Source: Plazaster borealis (taxonomy: Eukaryota; Echinodermata; Asteroidea; Forcipulatida; Labidiasteridae). From it: DNA of 64,000 bases. Below are positions 1 through 11,800 of the stretch, piece after piece (the first letter of the stretch is position 1; every line of letters starts with the position of its first letter). Under the pieces are notes generated by a model, which was not told the origin of the DNA, made no database searches, and worked only from the letters and a program-made list of their open reading frames with translations. Location of the stretch: assembly GCA_021014325.1 (NCBI GenBank), contig CM037476.1, forward strand, positions 22,418,827 to 22,482,826, read 5' to 3'. Position numbers and translations under genes: made by a program.

Positions 1-1872
1 GCGTCACGTGTCACCCTTGCCATTTTGCCATGGATAATGATAACAGTCGTATTTGGAAATTGAATGGGTACATTGATTTTCAAGGCTTAAATCTCGGCGT
101 CGTTCCCCAAAAAATCGATCCCGTTCGTTCTTCCAAACGAGGCAAAAGTGTGTCAAGGCGGACAAGGTTTGTGCATACATGGAGTCGTCCATGTTATTTA
201 GAGGGGGATTTTAGAGTTTTCGGATTGTGGGGGTGGATGAGTTTTTGTGTTTATTGTAAAAAAATTCAAATGACAAGAATGTGTAAAACAATATTGAATG
301 CATTTTGGTTCGTGCATTGTCGCAGAATATAACTCACTAGGTGAAACTAGCTTTTCCATTTCACTCGGTTTCACCTTGTGAAATGGAATAGTCCAGATTT
401 CATCTCATGGTTACATTCTGCGACAATACACTCATATGCATTCAATTATATTGTTTTGTATATTATACGACGGAGAAGACGCATATGGTTCTAGAGCTTC
501 CTCCATGGTTCTAGATAGTGTTTGTGCTGTACTGACTTTCATTTTCAATCGTTTTTGAACCATTTAATTTGTTTTACATATTAATTATTTTATTTATAAA
601 TTATTTGGTAACCAGGGCCCTCAAATATGTAACTTAAGATGAAGTCCAAATAAAGACAGGGGAAAAAGAAGCTTATACAAAAAGGGGGGAAAAGAAGAAG
701 AGGTATAAAACAAAATCACGTTTTACACCTTTTTAACGTGAGGTAGAGACTTGGGATTTGTTCCCCACTTTCATGAAGAATCTATCTATTGGAAAATGAG
801 TGCATCACAAAAACTGAATTTGACCTTGGAGTCCCTCTTTAAAACGCTCAGTATCATTCAACTTGACGTGTAGATCGAAAACATTCCACACAATGCCTAC
901 ACATTCACACTTTTTGTGCAACAAAAGACCAATTATTTGAGCTAAATTAACCACTGACAAACACCCAGACACACCAACGAATGGATACCTACACTAGTTT
1001 AAGGCATGCTGTTTGAAAACTGGAAACAAATATCGATTTATTAAAACATCCAGGGCATGTGTTGAAACAATGGCAGTTCTTGCTCGAAAAGGCTCCTTGG
1101 TTTATAAACAGCTGTTATGGTTGAAATTTAAATCGAAATAGAAATAACATATAATTACCTTTAAAGGTGTTATAACGTCGATGTTGGTTCCTGTAATAAC
1201 AATTTTAGTATAAAGGATTTGAGGCATTGCATGGTGAGGTATCAAATTGAATGTATAATCGGATTGCGGTAACACCATGTGTATATCTACTTTGCTGTGT
1301 AGATTTTGTTCTTAGAGAACTTGTCTTGCTATGTATTATACTGAAAAGAAATTCCAACCTTGGGCCTATAGGTTTCGGCCTGTCGAGCTGCCAAGCGCAT
1401 TCTTCAAGGTCGGGGCCCAATTTCATGGCTCTGCTTACCGCGGAATTCTAAGCTTTATGCAAAGTTTCAAATCTTAGTCATCGTCTATACTCTAAATTTT
1501 ATCAACATTGAATTACATTTATACAAAAATGGGGATTAGAAATAGTTTTTACATTCAACCTTACTTCCGTATTTTGGTTGAAGCCCTAGTTTGCAAAGTT
1601 TAAGATGTTGGTTTCTTGAAGTGGATGCATTTCTCTGCATGCCTGAAAAGGGGGGGGGGCATTTTTTCTGGTCCAAAAAAAATAGACTAATTGAAGTAGC
1701 TGATTTGTTTACTCCACAAAATGGCGGGCCGTGTTAGTTCACGAAGTAAAAGGAAATCCACACAATTTTGAGATTTGTGTGGATCATTATATTCTACTTT
1801 TATATGAAAAACAGAGCGGCTATAAACTTATGTTACTAGTCCTTATTTTGTTTATTTCATGTTCTCTTCTAG
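1..1872 (+). other. Partial intron 1 of alpha-tubulin gene A
   Basis: The left end is non-coding and ends at the TTCTAG acceptor of gene A exon 2. Segments near 297-470 and 713-890 match, in the same order, segments of gene B intron 1 near 9876-9995 and 11851-12010, so this is the duplicated counterpart of that intron. The B intron is 4.4 kb long, so the first exon and promoter of A most likely lie left of the window. Positions 713-835 carry one end of the long-inverted-repeat family seen at 7505-8440 and 11260-11960. I see no function in 1-230. Confidence 0.7.
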
Positions 1873-4213
1873 CGTGAATGTATCTCTATCCACATCGGCC
1901 AGGCCGGAGTCCAGATGGGCAACGCCTGCTGGGAGCTGTACTGCCTGGAGCACGGCATCCAGCCTGATGGTCTGATGCCCAGTGACACCTCTGTTGGAAC
2001 TTGTTTGGATTCCTTCAATACCTTCTTCAGTGAGACCGGGTCGGGGCAGCACGTCCCCCGTGCTATCTTTGTCGATCTTGAGCCAACTGTGATAGGTAAG
2101 ACCACCATTATCAAGCATTGACTGTGTCTGTTTTCTGAAAATGGTGGGTTGGACCCCCCCCCCCCCCCGCTGGTTACATGGGCCAAATTTCGTAAAGCTG
2201 CTTAAGCAGAAAATATTGCTTAACAATTTTCTGCTTAGCAGAAATGAGCAGGATACCAGTCACAAATTGTACATGTGACATGGTATTTTGGCTGGTAACC
2301 CTGTTTTGGTACCGGTAAGGATAACTTTGTTGCGCTTAGCTACTTTTTGTGCTTAAGCAGCTCTATTGGCCCTGTTCTTGCTTGCGTTGAGCTCTGCAAG
2401 TTTGCATTCTCAGCAGCTCTATGGGGGAAAACTGAGGGCAGGGTTCAATTTCACAGAGCTTGCTTAAGCTCAAAAAGTACCTCAGCTCAACAATATCATG
2501 CTCACCAAATTACGGTTACCAGCTTAAAATACCATATGCATGTACTATCTGTGTCTGGTGTCCTGCTCATTTCTGCTTAGCAGGAAATGTTTAAACAATA
2601 CTTTTCGCTTCAGCGGCCGTAAAAAATTGGGCTCTACTCTTTTTACTCCAACCCACAGATGAGGTTCGAACTGGCAAGTACCGCCAGCTCTTCCACCCCG
2701 AGCAGATGATTACAGGCAATGAGGATGCCGCCAACAACTACGCCAGGGGGCACTACACCGTCGGCAAAGACCACATCGACGTGGTGCTGGACAGGATTCG
2801 AAAATTGGTAAGCAGCTTCGAGATGAATAAAGAAAATAAGAAAACACACTTCTGAAACTAGGCCGTGTCAGAATTGGAGGCTATGGCGGTTATAGGACAG
2901 CCTTAGCAACACCGTTAGCAACAGTCGTAGCCGTAGCCGTAGCCGCCAATTCGGATTTGGCCTCATTTAGTACAACTCAGACTCAAATTCAATATCTGAC
3001 TCCTTTTACCTCAGTGAGGGCGCTGTTTAAAATTCTGACGTCATATGCAAGTGTTTTATAATGTCTATGCAATTTGACTTCCAAAATGGCAGACACTAGC
3101 CGCGTGTAACTTCAGCGCAAGGAATGAATGAGTATTAGAGCATATGAATATATTTAGGGGGAATTGTGCCTTTGATGATACATGGTTTTATACATTTAAT
3201 TAAGTGTAAAATGTGATTCCCCTTTTTTCCAGTCTGAGAGGTGTACCGGTCTTCAGGGCTTCCTGTTCTTCCATAGCTTCGGTGGCGGCACCGGCTCAGG
3301 CTTCACCTCTCTCATAATGGAGCGACTGTCTATCGAGTACGGCAAGAAGTCCAAGCTGGAGTTTGCCGTCTACCCTGCTCCACAGATGGCCTCCGCGGTG
3401 GTGGAGCCCTACAACTCTATCCTGACCACTCACACCACACTGGAGCACTCTGACTGCGCCTTCATGGTCGACAACGAGGCAATCTACGACATCTGTCGGC
3501 GTAATCTCGGCATCGAACGGCCGTCGTTTCTGAATCTCAACCGCCTCATTGCTCAGGTTGTCTCCTCCGTTACGGCATCATTGCGTTTCAATGGCGCCCT
3601 CAACGTTGATTTGAATGAGTTTCAGACCAACTTGGTGCCCTATCCAAGAATCCATTTTCCCCTTGTGACGTTTAGTCCGATCGTCTCGAAAGAGAAGGCC
3701 CACCATGAGACCTTAACCGTCAATGAGATCACCAGTTCCTGCTTCGAGCCGAACAACCAAATGGTGAAGTGCGATCCCCGTAACGGCAAGTACATGGCTT
3801 GCTGCCTCCTGTACCGTGGTGATGTCGTCCCCAAAGAAGTTAGCGCGGCTATTGCAAACATCAAAACCAAGCGTACCATCCAGTTTGTAGACTGGTGCCC
3901 AACTGGCTTCAAGGTGGGTGTTAGCACGCAACCACCAACAGTGGTGCCCGGTGGTGATCTGGCCAAGGTGAAGCGTGCCGTCTGCATGATGAGCAACACC
4001 ACCGCCATCTCCGAGGCCTGGGCTCGTCTGAACCACAAGTTTGATCTGATGTACGCCAAGCGTGCCTTCGTCCACTGGTACGTAGGAGAGGGTATGGAGG
4101 AGGGTGAGTTCTCTGAGGCTCGTGAGGATCTGGCTGCCTTGGAGAAGGACTACGAGGAGGTTGGAATCGACTCTGTTGACGATGATGGAGATGAAGATGG
4201 AGAGGAATATTAA
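1873..4213 (+). CDS. TUBA: Alpha-tubulin gene A (divergent isotype, 5' partial)
   Basis: This encodes alpha-tubulin, the GTP-binding subunit that pairs with beta-tubulin to build microtubules. Exons visible: 1873-2095 (codons 2-76), 2659-2807 (76-125) and 3233-4213 (126-stop); introns 563 and 425 bp, all GT-AG. With the missing ATG exon the protein is 451 residues. GGGTGSG (about 142-148), Glu254 and the EEY end are present. It is unusual: Lys40 is Thr ([13 protein letters not shown]), Val9 is Ile, Ser58/Gln60 replace Ala/Lys, Asn96 replaces Lys, and the M-loop reads KEKAHHETL. The body resembles gene B, but the last coding part ([15 protein letters not shown]) and the 3'UTR resemble genes D-G, so the 3' end looks acquired by recombination. 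All exons are open, so I take it as functional, perhaps tissue- or stage-specific (inference). Confidence 0.93.
2861..2962. repeat. GGCCGTGTCCG short inverted-repeat element, copy 1
   Basis: This lies in intron 3 of gene A. It starts GGCCGTGTC and ends with the near-complement around CCGCCAATTCGGA followed by GGCC, and contains the triplet-like run CGTAGCCGTAGCCGTAGCCG. Related copies lie at 5730-5871, 6215-6353 and 13051-13161. It has no coding capacity, so it is a non-autonomous MITE-like element. Confidence 0.75.
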
Positions 4214-4347
4214 ACACATTCCAAACACAACTTTGCAGAACTTCAAACCAAAAAACTGAACAGTACTTGCATTTGAAAACATGAAAACAACTTTTAATCG
4301 GTAAATCTCAATCGGCCTCGGTAGAAGAATGGTTGGAACAAACTTTA

Positions 4348-4353
4348 AATAAA
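4348..4353 (+). terminator. Poly(A) signal AATAAA of gene A
   Basis: AATAAA lies 135 nt after the stop codon, in the context TTTAAATAAACTG. Genes E and G have the same signal and context, which fits the D-G-type origin of this 3' end. The relic tail begins four bases later. Confidence 0.7.
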
Positions 4354-4356
4354 CTG

Positions 4357-4506
4357 GTCCACTGGTACGTAGGAGAGGGTATGGAGGAGGGTGAGTTCTC
4401 TGAGGCTCGTGAGGATCTGGCTTCCCTGGAGAAGGACTACGAAGAGGTTGGAGCTGAGAGTTCGGGAGGAGATGACAACGGGGATGACGGAAATGAAGAA
4501 TATTGA
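4357..4506 (+). pseudogene. Relic B-type alpha-tubulin C-terminus behind gene A
   Basis: An open stretch of 49 codons plus TGA encodes the last part of an alpha-tubulin, from [14 protein letters not shown] to [12 protein letters not shown]. It has no start, promoter or acceptor. Its first 66 bases (4357-4422) repeat gene A 4070-4135 exactly. The tail and following UTR match gene B ([17 protein letters not shown] against [17 protein letters not shown]). I read it as the original 3' end of gene A, displaced when a D-G-type 3' end was inserted. It could still be transcribed as extended 3'UTR. Confidence 0.9.
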
Positions 4507-5729
4507 TCGTGATGCAATTCTTGGGACTATGTCAAATAATTGTTTTAATTGTACGCCAAAAGTTTTTCTCAAAGCATTTTTAAAACGGCAAATTGATTAC
4601 ATATGTTTCTGATGCGATGCTTTTATTTCCTTCTTTTCTATTTTCAATTTGAATTAATTTTCCTTTTTTATTTAAAGATAAATAAAGTAAATAATGTTTA
4701 AAAGCCTTGTTTATACATTATGATGATTACAATTTAACAATTTCTTTAAAAGCGCCACCCTTTGGCTGTTTTTATACATCTTTTGATAGTTTTACGTTAA
4801 GCATTCCATTACATTAATTTTGCTTTTTTCGTTAATGATTTTGTTTATCCGGAAGTTTGCATGGTTTTTCACTAGTATCATGTGCCTGGAAAAGGGCTTA
4901 AGGCTCATGCCCTTCTTCTAGGCACACAAAGTACTTATTCCAGTAACAAAAGGCCGTAAGCAATAAAATGGCTCCTGACAAAAAAATATATGGTAGTACT
5001 GTTCCATTTTTGTTGCTAGAATTACCCCCCAAAGACGTGTGTTCCCATTCCCACGCAGAATTTAACCTTCCTATAATGACCTATAGGTGGCAGAAACTTT
5101 CTCACTCAGTTTTCTTGAAACACAATTTTGCACATTCCCTCACGCCCTTTCTCCGGTAACTTTTCGTTACGTCTTTCTTTCGGACAGAAGACGATATTAT
5201 TCTCCTAAATTTAGCTCAAATTTCCACAGGTTGGTTTTGTCATTTATGTTGCATCACACAAGCTTTACCAATCCCCATATTTTACCGTTGCGGTTACCTT
5301 TATTCTAACGGTTTAACTTCTAAATTCTTATGGAAGAGCTTGAAATGCATTATTACAATTTTCCATATAATTTATATATTAATATGACTTTTAAATAACT
5401 CAACTTGAACTATTATCATTTCTGCTCATGAAATTATTTATTGAAATATTCACTTTTATTTAATTTTTATGTGAATTTCAAACAGTTCACTTTCTTAAAT
5501 CGTGATTCTGCAACTTGAAATATTTTATTGCATCTTCACTTCAAATTTATAGGTCATTAATTGTTGGAGTAATTACCAATCTATGGACCTACCATGATAC
5601 AGACAGTGATCGCACTCTGTGTTTCAGGTGAGGGGTGGGGGAGTCTGGCCCCTCTAAGTATCCAAAACGTTGTTTTTAATAAGTGGTACAGGAGACCAGA
5701 CAAGGATGGCAACTGCTGGAAGTTTCTGA

Positions 5730-5871
5730 GGCCGTGTCCGAATTGATGTCTTCGGTAGTGGCTAGGGCTAGATGGCAGTGGCTATGGCTAGGTCGCTGAA
5801 AATTCCTATTCTTCACCGTTGTGGCTGAAGCTATACAGCCACAGCATCGAAGTCGATTAATCCGGACGTGG
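5730..5871. repeat. GGCCGTGTCCG element, copy 2
   Basis: It starts GGCCGTGTCCGAATTG and ends near AATCCGGACGTGG, with CTAGGGCTAG and GGCTATGGCTAGG runs inside. It is the most diverged of the four copies. Confidence 0.6.
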
Positions 5872-5922
5872 TTTTAAATCGTGATCTTGATCGGAAGAAT
5901 TTGTTCCCCAGTTAACAACAAT

Positions 5923-6866
5923 TGGCAATTTGTTATCTCAACATACGGGCCATACCGAGGGATAAACTGACTCATAGCAATCCCACAGTCTTCTATAGAC
6001 GGTCTAGAGATTATAACCATTCCAGGGGCGGATCCAGAATTTCTTGGAGGGGTGATGAGGCGGGGCTTCCATTTCACAACAAGTCAAACAGCTGTTTTCA
6101 GGCAGGCTCCAAAGTACCGCCTCTAATCCGCCCCACCCCTCCTGACTTTCAAGGGAATACGCTTTAGAAATATAATTTAAAGTTTGAGTGGCCAGGGCAA
6201 GGTAAGTTATATTAGGCCGTGTCCGAATTGGCGGCTACGGCTACGGCTACGGCTAGATTTCCGCGTCATCATGCGTTGAAGTGTAGGACGTCCTTAGCAT
6301 TACCCTTAGCAACAGCCGTAGCCGTAGCTGTAGCCGCCAATCCGGATGCGGCCCAAGTTACAACATAGCCTGGCAAAGTGTTTTAAGGGATTTTTCCCAT
6401 TGACTTGTACACAAACAAGCCCTGAGCCTCAGGGTTAATTGAACTCGCCATACATCTTATTAAGTGTTGTTTGAAGCTTTGCATGGTGTGGACAAATAAG
6501 AAGTAACTTTAAAAAGAATAGTAAACTTGCAGGTACAACCATGTGTAAAAACTCTTTTGTGGATGGGAGTGTTGGCTCTGAAAAGAGCAGACATTACAGA
6601 CTAACTTGATTGACAGGTCTAAGAGTCTGTATGAATGAGTTGTAGACTACTCTTGTCTGAAGGGGAGGGGCGGATCAGGGGCGGTGCTTTGGAGCCTGCC
6701 TGAAAACAGCTGTTTAACTTGTTTTGAACTGGAAGCCCCGCCACCCCTCTCCAAAACTTTCTGGATCCGCCCCTGGAATGGTTCTCTATAGACCGTCTAA
6801 AGGCTGTGGGACTGCTGAGTCAGTCTATCGCTAGGTATGGCCCGTATGTTGAGATAAACATTGCCA
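5923..6866. repeat. Long inverted duplication with about 0.2-kb arms
   Basis: Arms at about 5923-6145 and 6661-6866 are close reverse complements around a spacer of about 515 bp. Each arm holds an internal CAGGGGCGGATCCAGA terminus, and the shared flank GAACCATTC/AACCATTC lies inside the arms. A sequence already carrying the CAGGGGCGGATCC element was therefore duplicated in inverted orientation. The spacer contains copy 3 of the GGCCGTGTCCG family. Confidence 0.75.
6215..6353. repeat. GGCCGTGTCCG element, copy 3
   Basis: This is the best-preserved copy: GGCCGTGTCCGAATTGGCGG at the left and CCGCCAATCCGGATGCGGCC at the right, with CTACGGCTACGG against CCGTAGCCGTAG runs. It sits in the spacer of the 5923-6866 inverted duplication. 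Confidence 0.8.
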
Positions 6867-7182
6867 GTTATAAACGCCCGAAATGGACTTGTGCGCACTT
6901 TTAAATTCGGAATTTGAAGATGTATATTTTTCTGCTGTTTAGAACAATTTATTTTTCTTTGAGGATTTAATTTTTTTCGTATTTTGTTTCGTGCGTTAAT
7001 GTTCTAGTTTTTAGTTACGGGCATGGGTTACGGAGGGAGGCATTTTTTTTTTCAGAAATAATAAAGCAAAAGAAATTATAAGAAATTAAAGAATAAACAA
7101 ATTGTCTAAAAACACACGGCATTTTCTGGTGAATAGGGTTTCTTAAAGCATATGAGAACAATTGTTTTAGCCACTTTCAAAT

Positions 7183-7479
7183 TAAAGGGACACGTTGCCT
7201 TTGATTGGGCGATTTGGACTATAAAACCGTTTGTTATGAAATGAATAATGGTTGGAAAGATGTTTGAAAAGTATAATGATCCACATAAACATGCCTTGAA
7301 ATTGTATGGTTTTCCTTTTACTTCGTGAACTAACATGGTCCGCCATTTTGTTCAACCAATTTTGTTCGCCTCCACAAAATGGCGGACAGTATTGATTCAC
7401 GAAGAAAAGGGAAAACCACACTCTCAAACGCTTTTTATAGCCCAAAGCTCCCAATCCAAGGCAATGTGTCCCTTTAAAG
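7183..7479. repeat. TTAA-flanked palindromic element, family 2
   Basis: The ends TTAAAGGGACACGTTGCC and GGCAATGTGTCCCTTTAA form an inverted repeat that continues inward (GATTGGGCG, CTATAAAACCGTTTG, TACTTCGTGAACTAACA). Related copies lie at 12633-12980, 27838-28296, 28391-28687, 44118-44372, 52704-53014, near 59580 and near 61670. There is no ORF; the TTAA flanks suggest piggyBac-like mobilisation (inference). Confidence 0.75.
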
Positions 7480-7504
7480 AGAAAGAGAAATGTCAAATTC
7501 AATT

Positions 7505-8440
7505 TTGTGATGTACTCATTAGCAAATAGATTGAGTCCTCATGGAAGTGTGGAAAAATTACAAGTCTCTAACCTCACGTTCAAGGGATTGTATAAGTTTG
7601 GTAATTGGAACCAACCGTTTGTTTCAATCATAATATAGTTATAGATATATACCATAAAACTAACCTGTAAAAATTTCATTTCAAAAAGTGGTAGCGTTTT
7701 TGAGATATTTCCGAAAATCTGGAGCGGTAATGTTCACGCAGGAAGACTAATCTGCAATTGGAATACAATATCTGAGAAACGTTTACTGCAGTAACGCTGC
7801 TCAGATTCAAATTCTTCGGGATAAAAAGTGATATTTTTTCCATACCCGCAGTACTTCGAAGTGAACAGTTTTCTCAAAATGCATTATACTATCCAAAGCT
7901 GCTGTACTTCCTATCAAGTAAGTTTCTATTGCCATTATTTTCAGAGTCATTACCAAACGTATAAAGTGGTGTAAATTGCCATTGTATACGATACGCTTTC
8001 ACTGCACAATTAATTTGTCAACATTCAAAACATCCGATGATATCATTCTAAGAAAATGGGTCTGTACATTTGTGTACGGGGATGTTTTGTTTCATTCCTG
8101 ACTGTCAATGATATTCAATCAAAACGGCCTTGAATTTGACAATTTGTCTGACGATATATTCCTCCTTGGAATGTAAAAACCCATAAGTTGTTGAAATGCA
8201 ATGACGTCGTGCTTCAAATTTCACTCTGTAAAAGTCGGGAATGAACCAAAACATCCCGTCCAAAAAAGTAAAGACCCATTTTTTCGGATGTTTTAAATTT
8301 TGAATTCTTTTGCCCGGAAGATTATCGAATAAATTGACAATTTACACCATTTTAACGTGAGAATAGAGACTTTTAATGTTTCCTCACTCACATGTGGACT
8401 CTTTAAATTGGAAAATGTGTACATCACAAAATTGTATTTG
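7505..8440. repeat. Element with about 95-bp inverted ends, copy 1
   Basis: The left end (7505-7600: TGTACTCATT, TAGATTGAGTCCTCATGGAAG, AACCTCACGTT) is the reverse complement of the right end (8335-8440: TTTACACCATTTTAACGTGA, TGTACATCACAAAA). Positions about 7617-7985 resemble family 1 of the TTAA elements, so another element may be nested inside. A second copy is at 11260-11960 and a lone end is at 713-835. Confidence 0.6.
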
Positions 8441-8682
8441 ATATTTCCCTTCCTTTTTAATTAAACATTACAACTGAATTGCAATAATTGTGTAGATTAT
8501 GTCTATTACGCACCGCTGAAACATAAAATGAGCAGTGATTAAGCATGCCGCATCCATTGTGATCAATATACACAATGACCATTGTCTGACGATGTGTCTG
8601 CATAACAAAAGAAAAACAATCCAATATCTGTTTAGATTTGCTCCAGACCCATCTGTTTTCATAAAAGGGGAAAAAAGCAAGG

Positions 8683-8720
8683 TATAAATAACAGATGTTC
8701 GAGGAATAGGCTTTTCACAT
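8683..8720 (+). promoter_or_regulatory. TATA promoter of gene B
   Basis: TATAAATA at 8683-8690 is followed by TTCACAT, a possible initiator with A at 8717. The ATG is about 100 nt further on. Spacing and position fit a RNA polymerase II core promoter. The start site is inferred. Confidence 0.6.
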
Positions 8721-8814
8721 TTGAATGCAGCCCGTTAATTGCACACGGTACGCAGGACACTCCAGTTTCTCCCGCTTCGAACTTCAGCAATTATCTTCCT
8801 GACAATCTCCAAAA

Positions 8815-11800
8815 ATGGTGAGTTATTCTTTCCTCACTTTCAAGAAATTATTATACAGTCCTTGGTTTGTTTTGCTCTCACAAAATATCTAAAGGTGTTC
8901 TGTATAAACGTAAACAACGTCTAGAACAGCAGCTGCCAGTTTAAGGGGTGTTGGGTGGACGAGTTTCCTTGTCGATTCTGCGTTTATACTCAGACTCCCT
9001 AATAAAAACAGAGAATAAACATTCTCACTTGAGTGAATTTATGCCACAGCCTTTGAAAACTGTTTTTATTCAATTATTCCGGATACCGAACTTTTGGCAA
9101 ACCGGACACAACTAAAAACAACCGTCAAACCAATGCTAAACGGTAAATACATTAACTTGTCTTCTTAACATATTATTTGTCAAAGTATAGTTGCTCTTCC
9201 ACCACTGTGACCTGTGGTCGGAATCATAGCCTCATGAAACTCTGGAGCGCTATGGCAACTAAACAAATAATTGTTAAACAGTTAAACAAAACGGAGCTCC
9301 CACATATGACTTAAAGACACTGGACACCTTTGGTAATTGTCAATTGTCAATTAATAATAATCAAGATAATAATGGAAGAAAAAACACCCTTGTCACACGA
9401 AGTTGTGTGCTTTCAGATGTGATTTCAAGACCTCACGCGTGAGGTCTCGAAATGAATTCAAATAATTTACTGAGAAATTACTTTTTTCTCAAAAACGACG
9501 TTACTTCAGAGGGAGCCGTTTCTCACGATGTTTTATACTATCAACAGCTCTCCATTGATCGTTACCAAGTAACTTTTTATGCTAACAATTATTTTGAGTA
9601 ATTACCAATAGTGTCCAGTGCATGAGTGATGACGTAACAGGGCTTTTCGCGAATCTTTCTGAAAAGTACCGGAGAATGGTATTCAAAATGATTGGGTTTT
9701 TTTTCACACAATTAAAATTAGTTTAATCTCATACGAACTCACTTTCCATTGATTGAAAACATTTTAAATGAATTTCAGCAAAGATCACTTGTTGTCATTT
9801 TTGTTCAAGTAGGTCCTTTAAACATTTTAAAATGACAAGGATCTATAATGTGAGTTATATAAAACAGGTAGTTATTAAATGCAATTCGCTCTTGCATTGT
9901 CGCTGAACATACCCACTCTGTGAAATCTGGCCTCGCCTCGTGAAAGGGAATAGTCCAGATTTCACCTGGTGCATTCAATTGTACATTATACGATAGAGGA
10001 AGAAATACAACAAAAATAACAGCTTACAGCAACAACGACAACAAATAGGGAATTCACAAAATTAAAAGACGAAAATGTGCTATGATTTATTTGTTTGACT
10101 TTATATTTTATTACAACTGTAAAGATTTGGGCAACTTTATTGTTTTAATTTGATTTAATACTAAATTCCATGAAATGTCAGTTTCAATACCGACAACGAA
10201 TTCATCATTTGACCTCTTATTTGGAAACTACTTTTCATAAATGTTGCTCAATATTAATAAAATGTTACACAGTGATGTGACCCAATAAAAACAATTCCAG
10301 AAGGTTAAAAAAGTATGCACATTTACACGTGTTAATTCTTCAAGATGAGTTCGCTTAGATTTATTCTTTGTAACTCGTTCAATATAATCAGTACTTAAAG
10401 GCATCGTACACGTTTGGTAATTGTCAAAGACCAGTGTTCTCATTCGGTGTATCCCAACACTATGCATAAAATAACAAGCCTGTGAAAATTTGGGCTCAAT
10501 TGGTCATCGAAGTTGCAAGAAAATGATGAAAGAAAAAACACCCTTGTTGTACAAATTTGTGTGCTTTCAGATGTAGGAATAAAAACTTCTTGTAAGAGTT
10601 TTTATTATTTTAGTGAGAAATTACCTCTTTCTCAAAAACTACGTTACTTCAGAGGGAGTCGTTTCTCACAATGTTTTATACTATCAACAGCTCTCTGTTG
10701 CTCGTTACCACGTCAGTTTTTATGCTAATATATGTTTTGAGTAATTACCAAACGTGTACAGTGCCTTTAGCCCTGCGTGAAACCATCAAAAATAAATTCA
10801 CAATCGGACACCACCATTGACTCATTGAGTAACAGTTAGATTTTAGCGTGTAATACATTTTTGTTGAGAACCAAATCACTTTTAAATCGCCCAAAGCATT
10901 ATATAAAGATCCTTTTGACTAAATAAAATAAATTCAAGCAAAATTTATTTTAAGATGAGCCCACATGTGTCTCTTTGTAGAGTTTATACCACTTTACCTT
11001 ATTAGTACCAATACTGAGTAATTGCTGTACAATTCCTATGGGAATTCCGGGAGAGATGGTTCTTGATGGATTTTGTGTGTGAAAAAAAACACCCAATGGT
11101 AACAAGACAATTGGCATCCTATTTGGCTAGGTGTAGGCCTAAATGTGGAACTTGGAATTTTTTAGATTTAAAAAGAAAATTGGCAGAGTACTGACTTTTA
11201 AATTAAAAACGTACACTCAATAAGTGAGCGATGGCATCATGATGGGCTCCAAGGTAAACTTCAATTTTTGTGATCCACTCATTTACTAATAGATAGAGTT
11301 CTTATGAAAGTGGGGAAAAACAACAACTTACAAGTTATCAACCTCATATTAAAACGGTGTAAAATGCAACTGTGTTTGGTACTTCTTCAAGTGCAATTGT
11401 GTTCAACATCCTAAAACGTTCTATGACATCACATTTCAAATGATGTGGTCCGTACATTTGTGAACAAATAATTTAGTTGATTCCTGAATTTTGATGATGT
11501 TCAATTCAATTCAATTCAATTCAATTCAACTCGACATTTATTTCCATATTGGTGAAAGAAAAAGGAGAACAATAAACAATTTTGAACAATGATTTAAATC
11601 AAAAACAATCAACAACTGATTCAGAGAAAAATCAGAGAAAAATAAATAATTAATGAAAACAAGAAAACATTACATGAAAATAATATCATGAAATTAATAC
11701 GGATTAATGAATTAAAATAGAAATTATTTTGAACTTTTGACTGGCGCAAAAATTCCTCTTTGGAATCTACAGACCTATTTGTTTTTTTGCTGTCCGATGA

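Larger units (their letters stand above)
4507..8682. other. A-B intergenic region, repeat-filled
   Basis: No gene is supported here. Positions 4507-4860 and 5340-5570 align with sequence behind gene B (15826-16170, 17620-17770), so the A/B duplication extends beyond the genes. AATAAA at 4681-4686 is the old B-type poly(A) signal. The rest is elements listed separately (5730-5871, inverted repeat 5923-6866, 7183-7479, 7505-8440). Near 6510-6560 is a fragment related to the element at 51944-52049. Confidence 0.6.

Noticed and set aside
1209..1240. TATAAAGG followed by ATG|GTGAGG, a candidate first exon of gene A
   Set aside because: The TATA box is only 22 bases before the ATG, so transcription would start after it. 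The homologous intron of gene B has no such exon; its ATG exon lies 4.4 kb upstream of exon 2.
5922..6167. 81-codon ORF
   Set aside because: It lies across the arm of an inverted repeat and the end of a non-autonomous element, with no similarity to a known protein.
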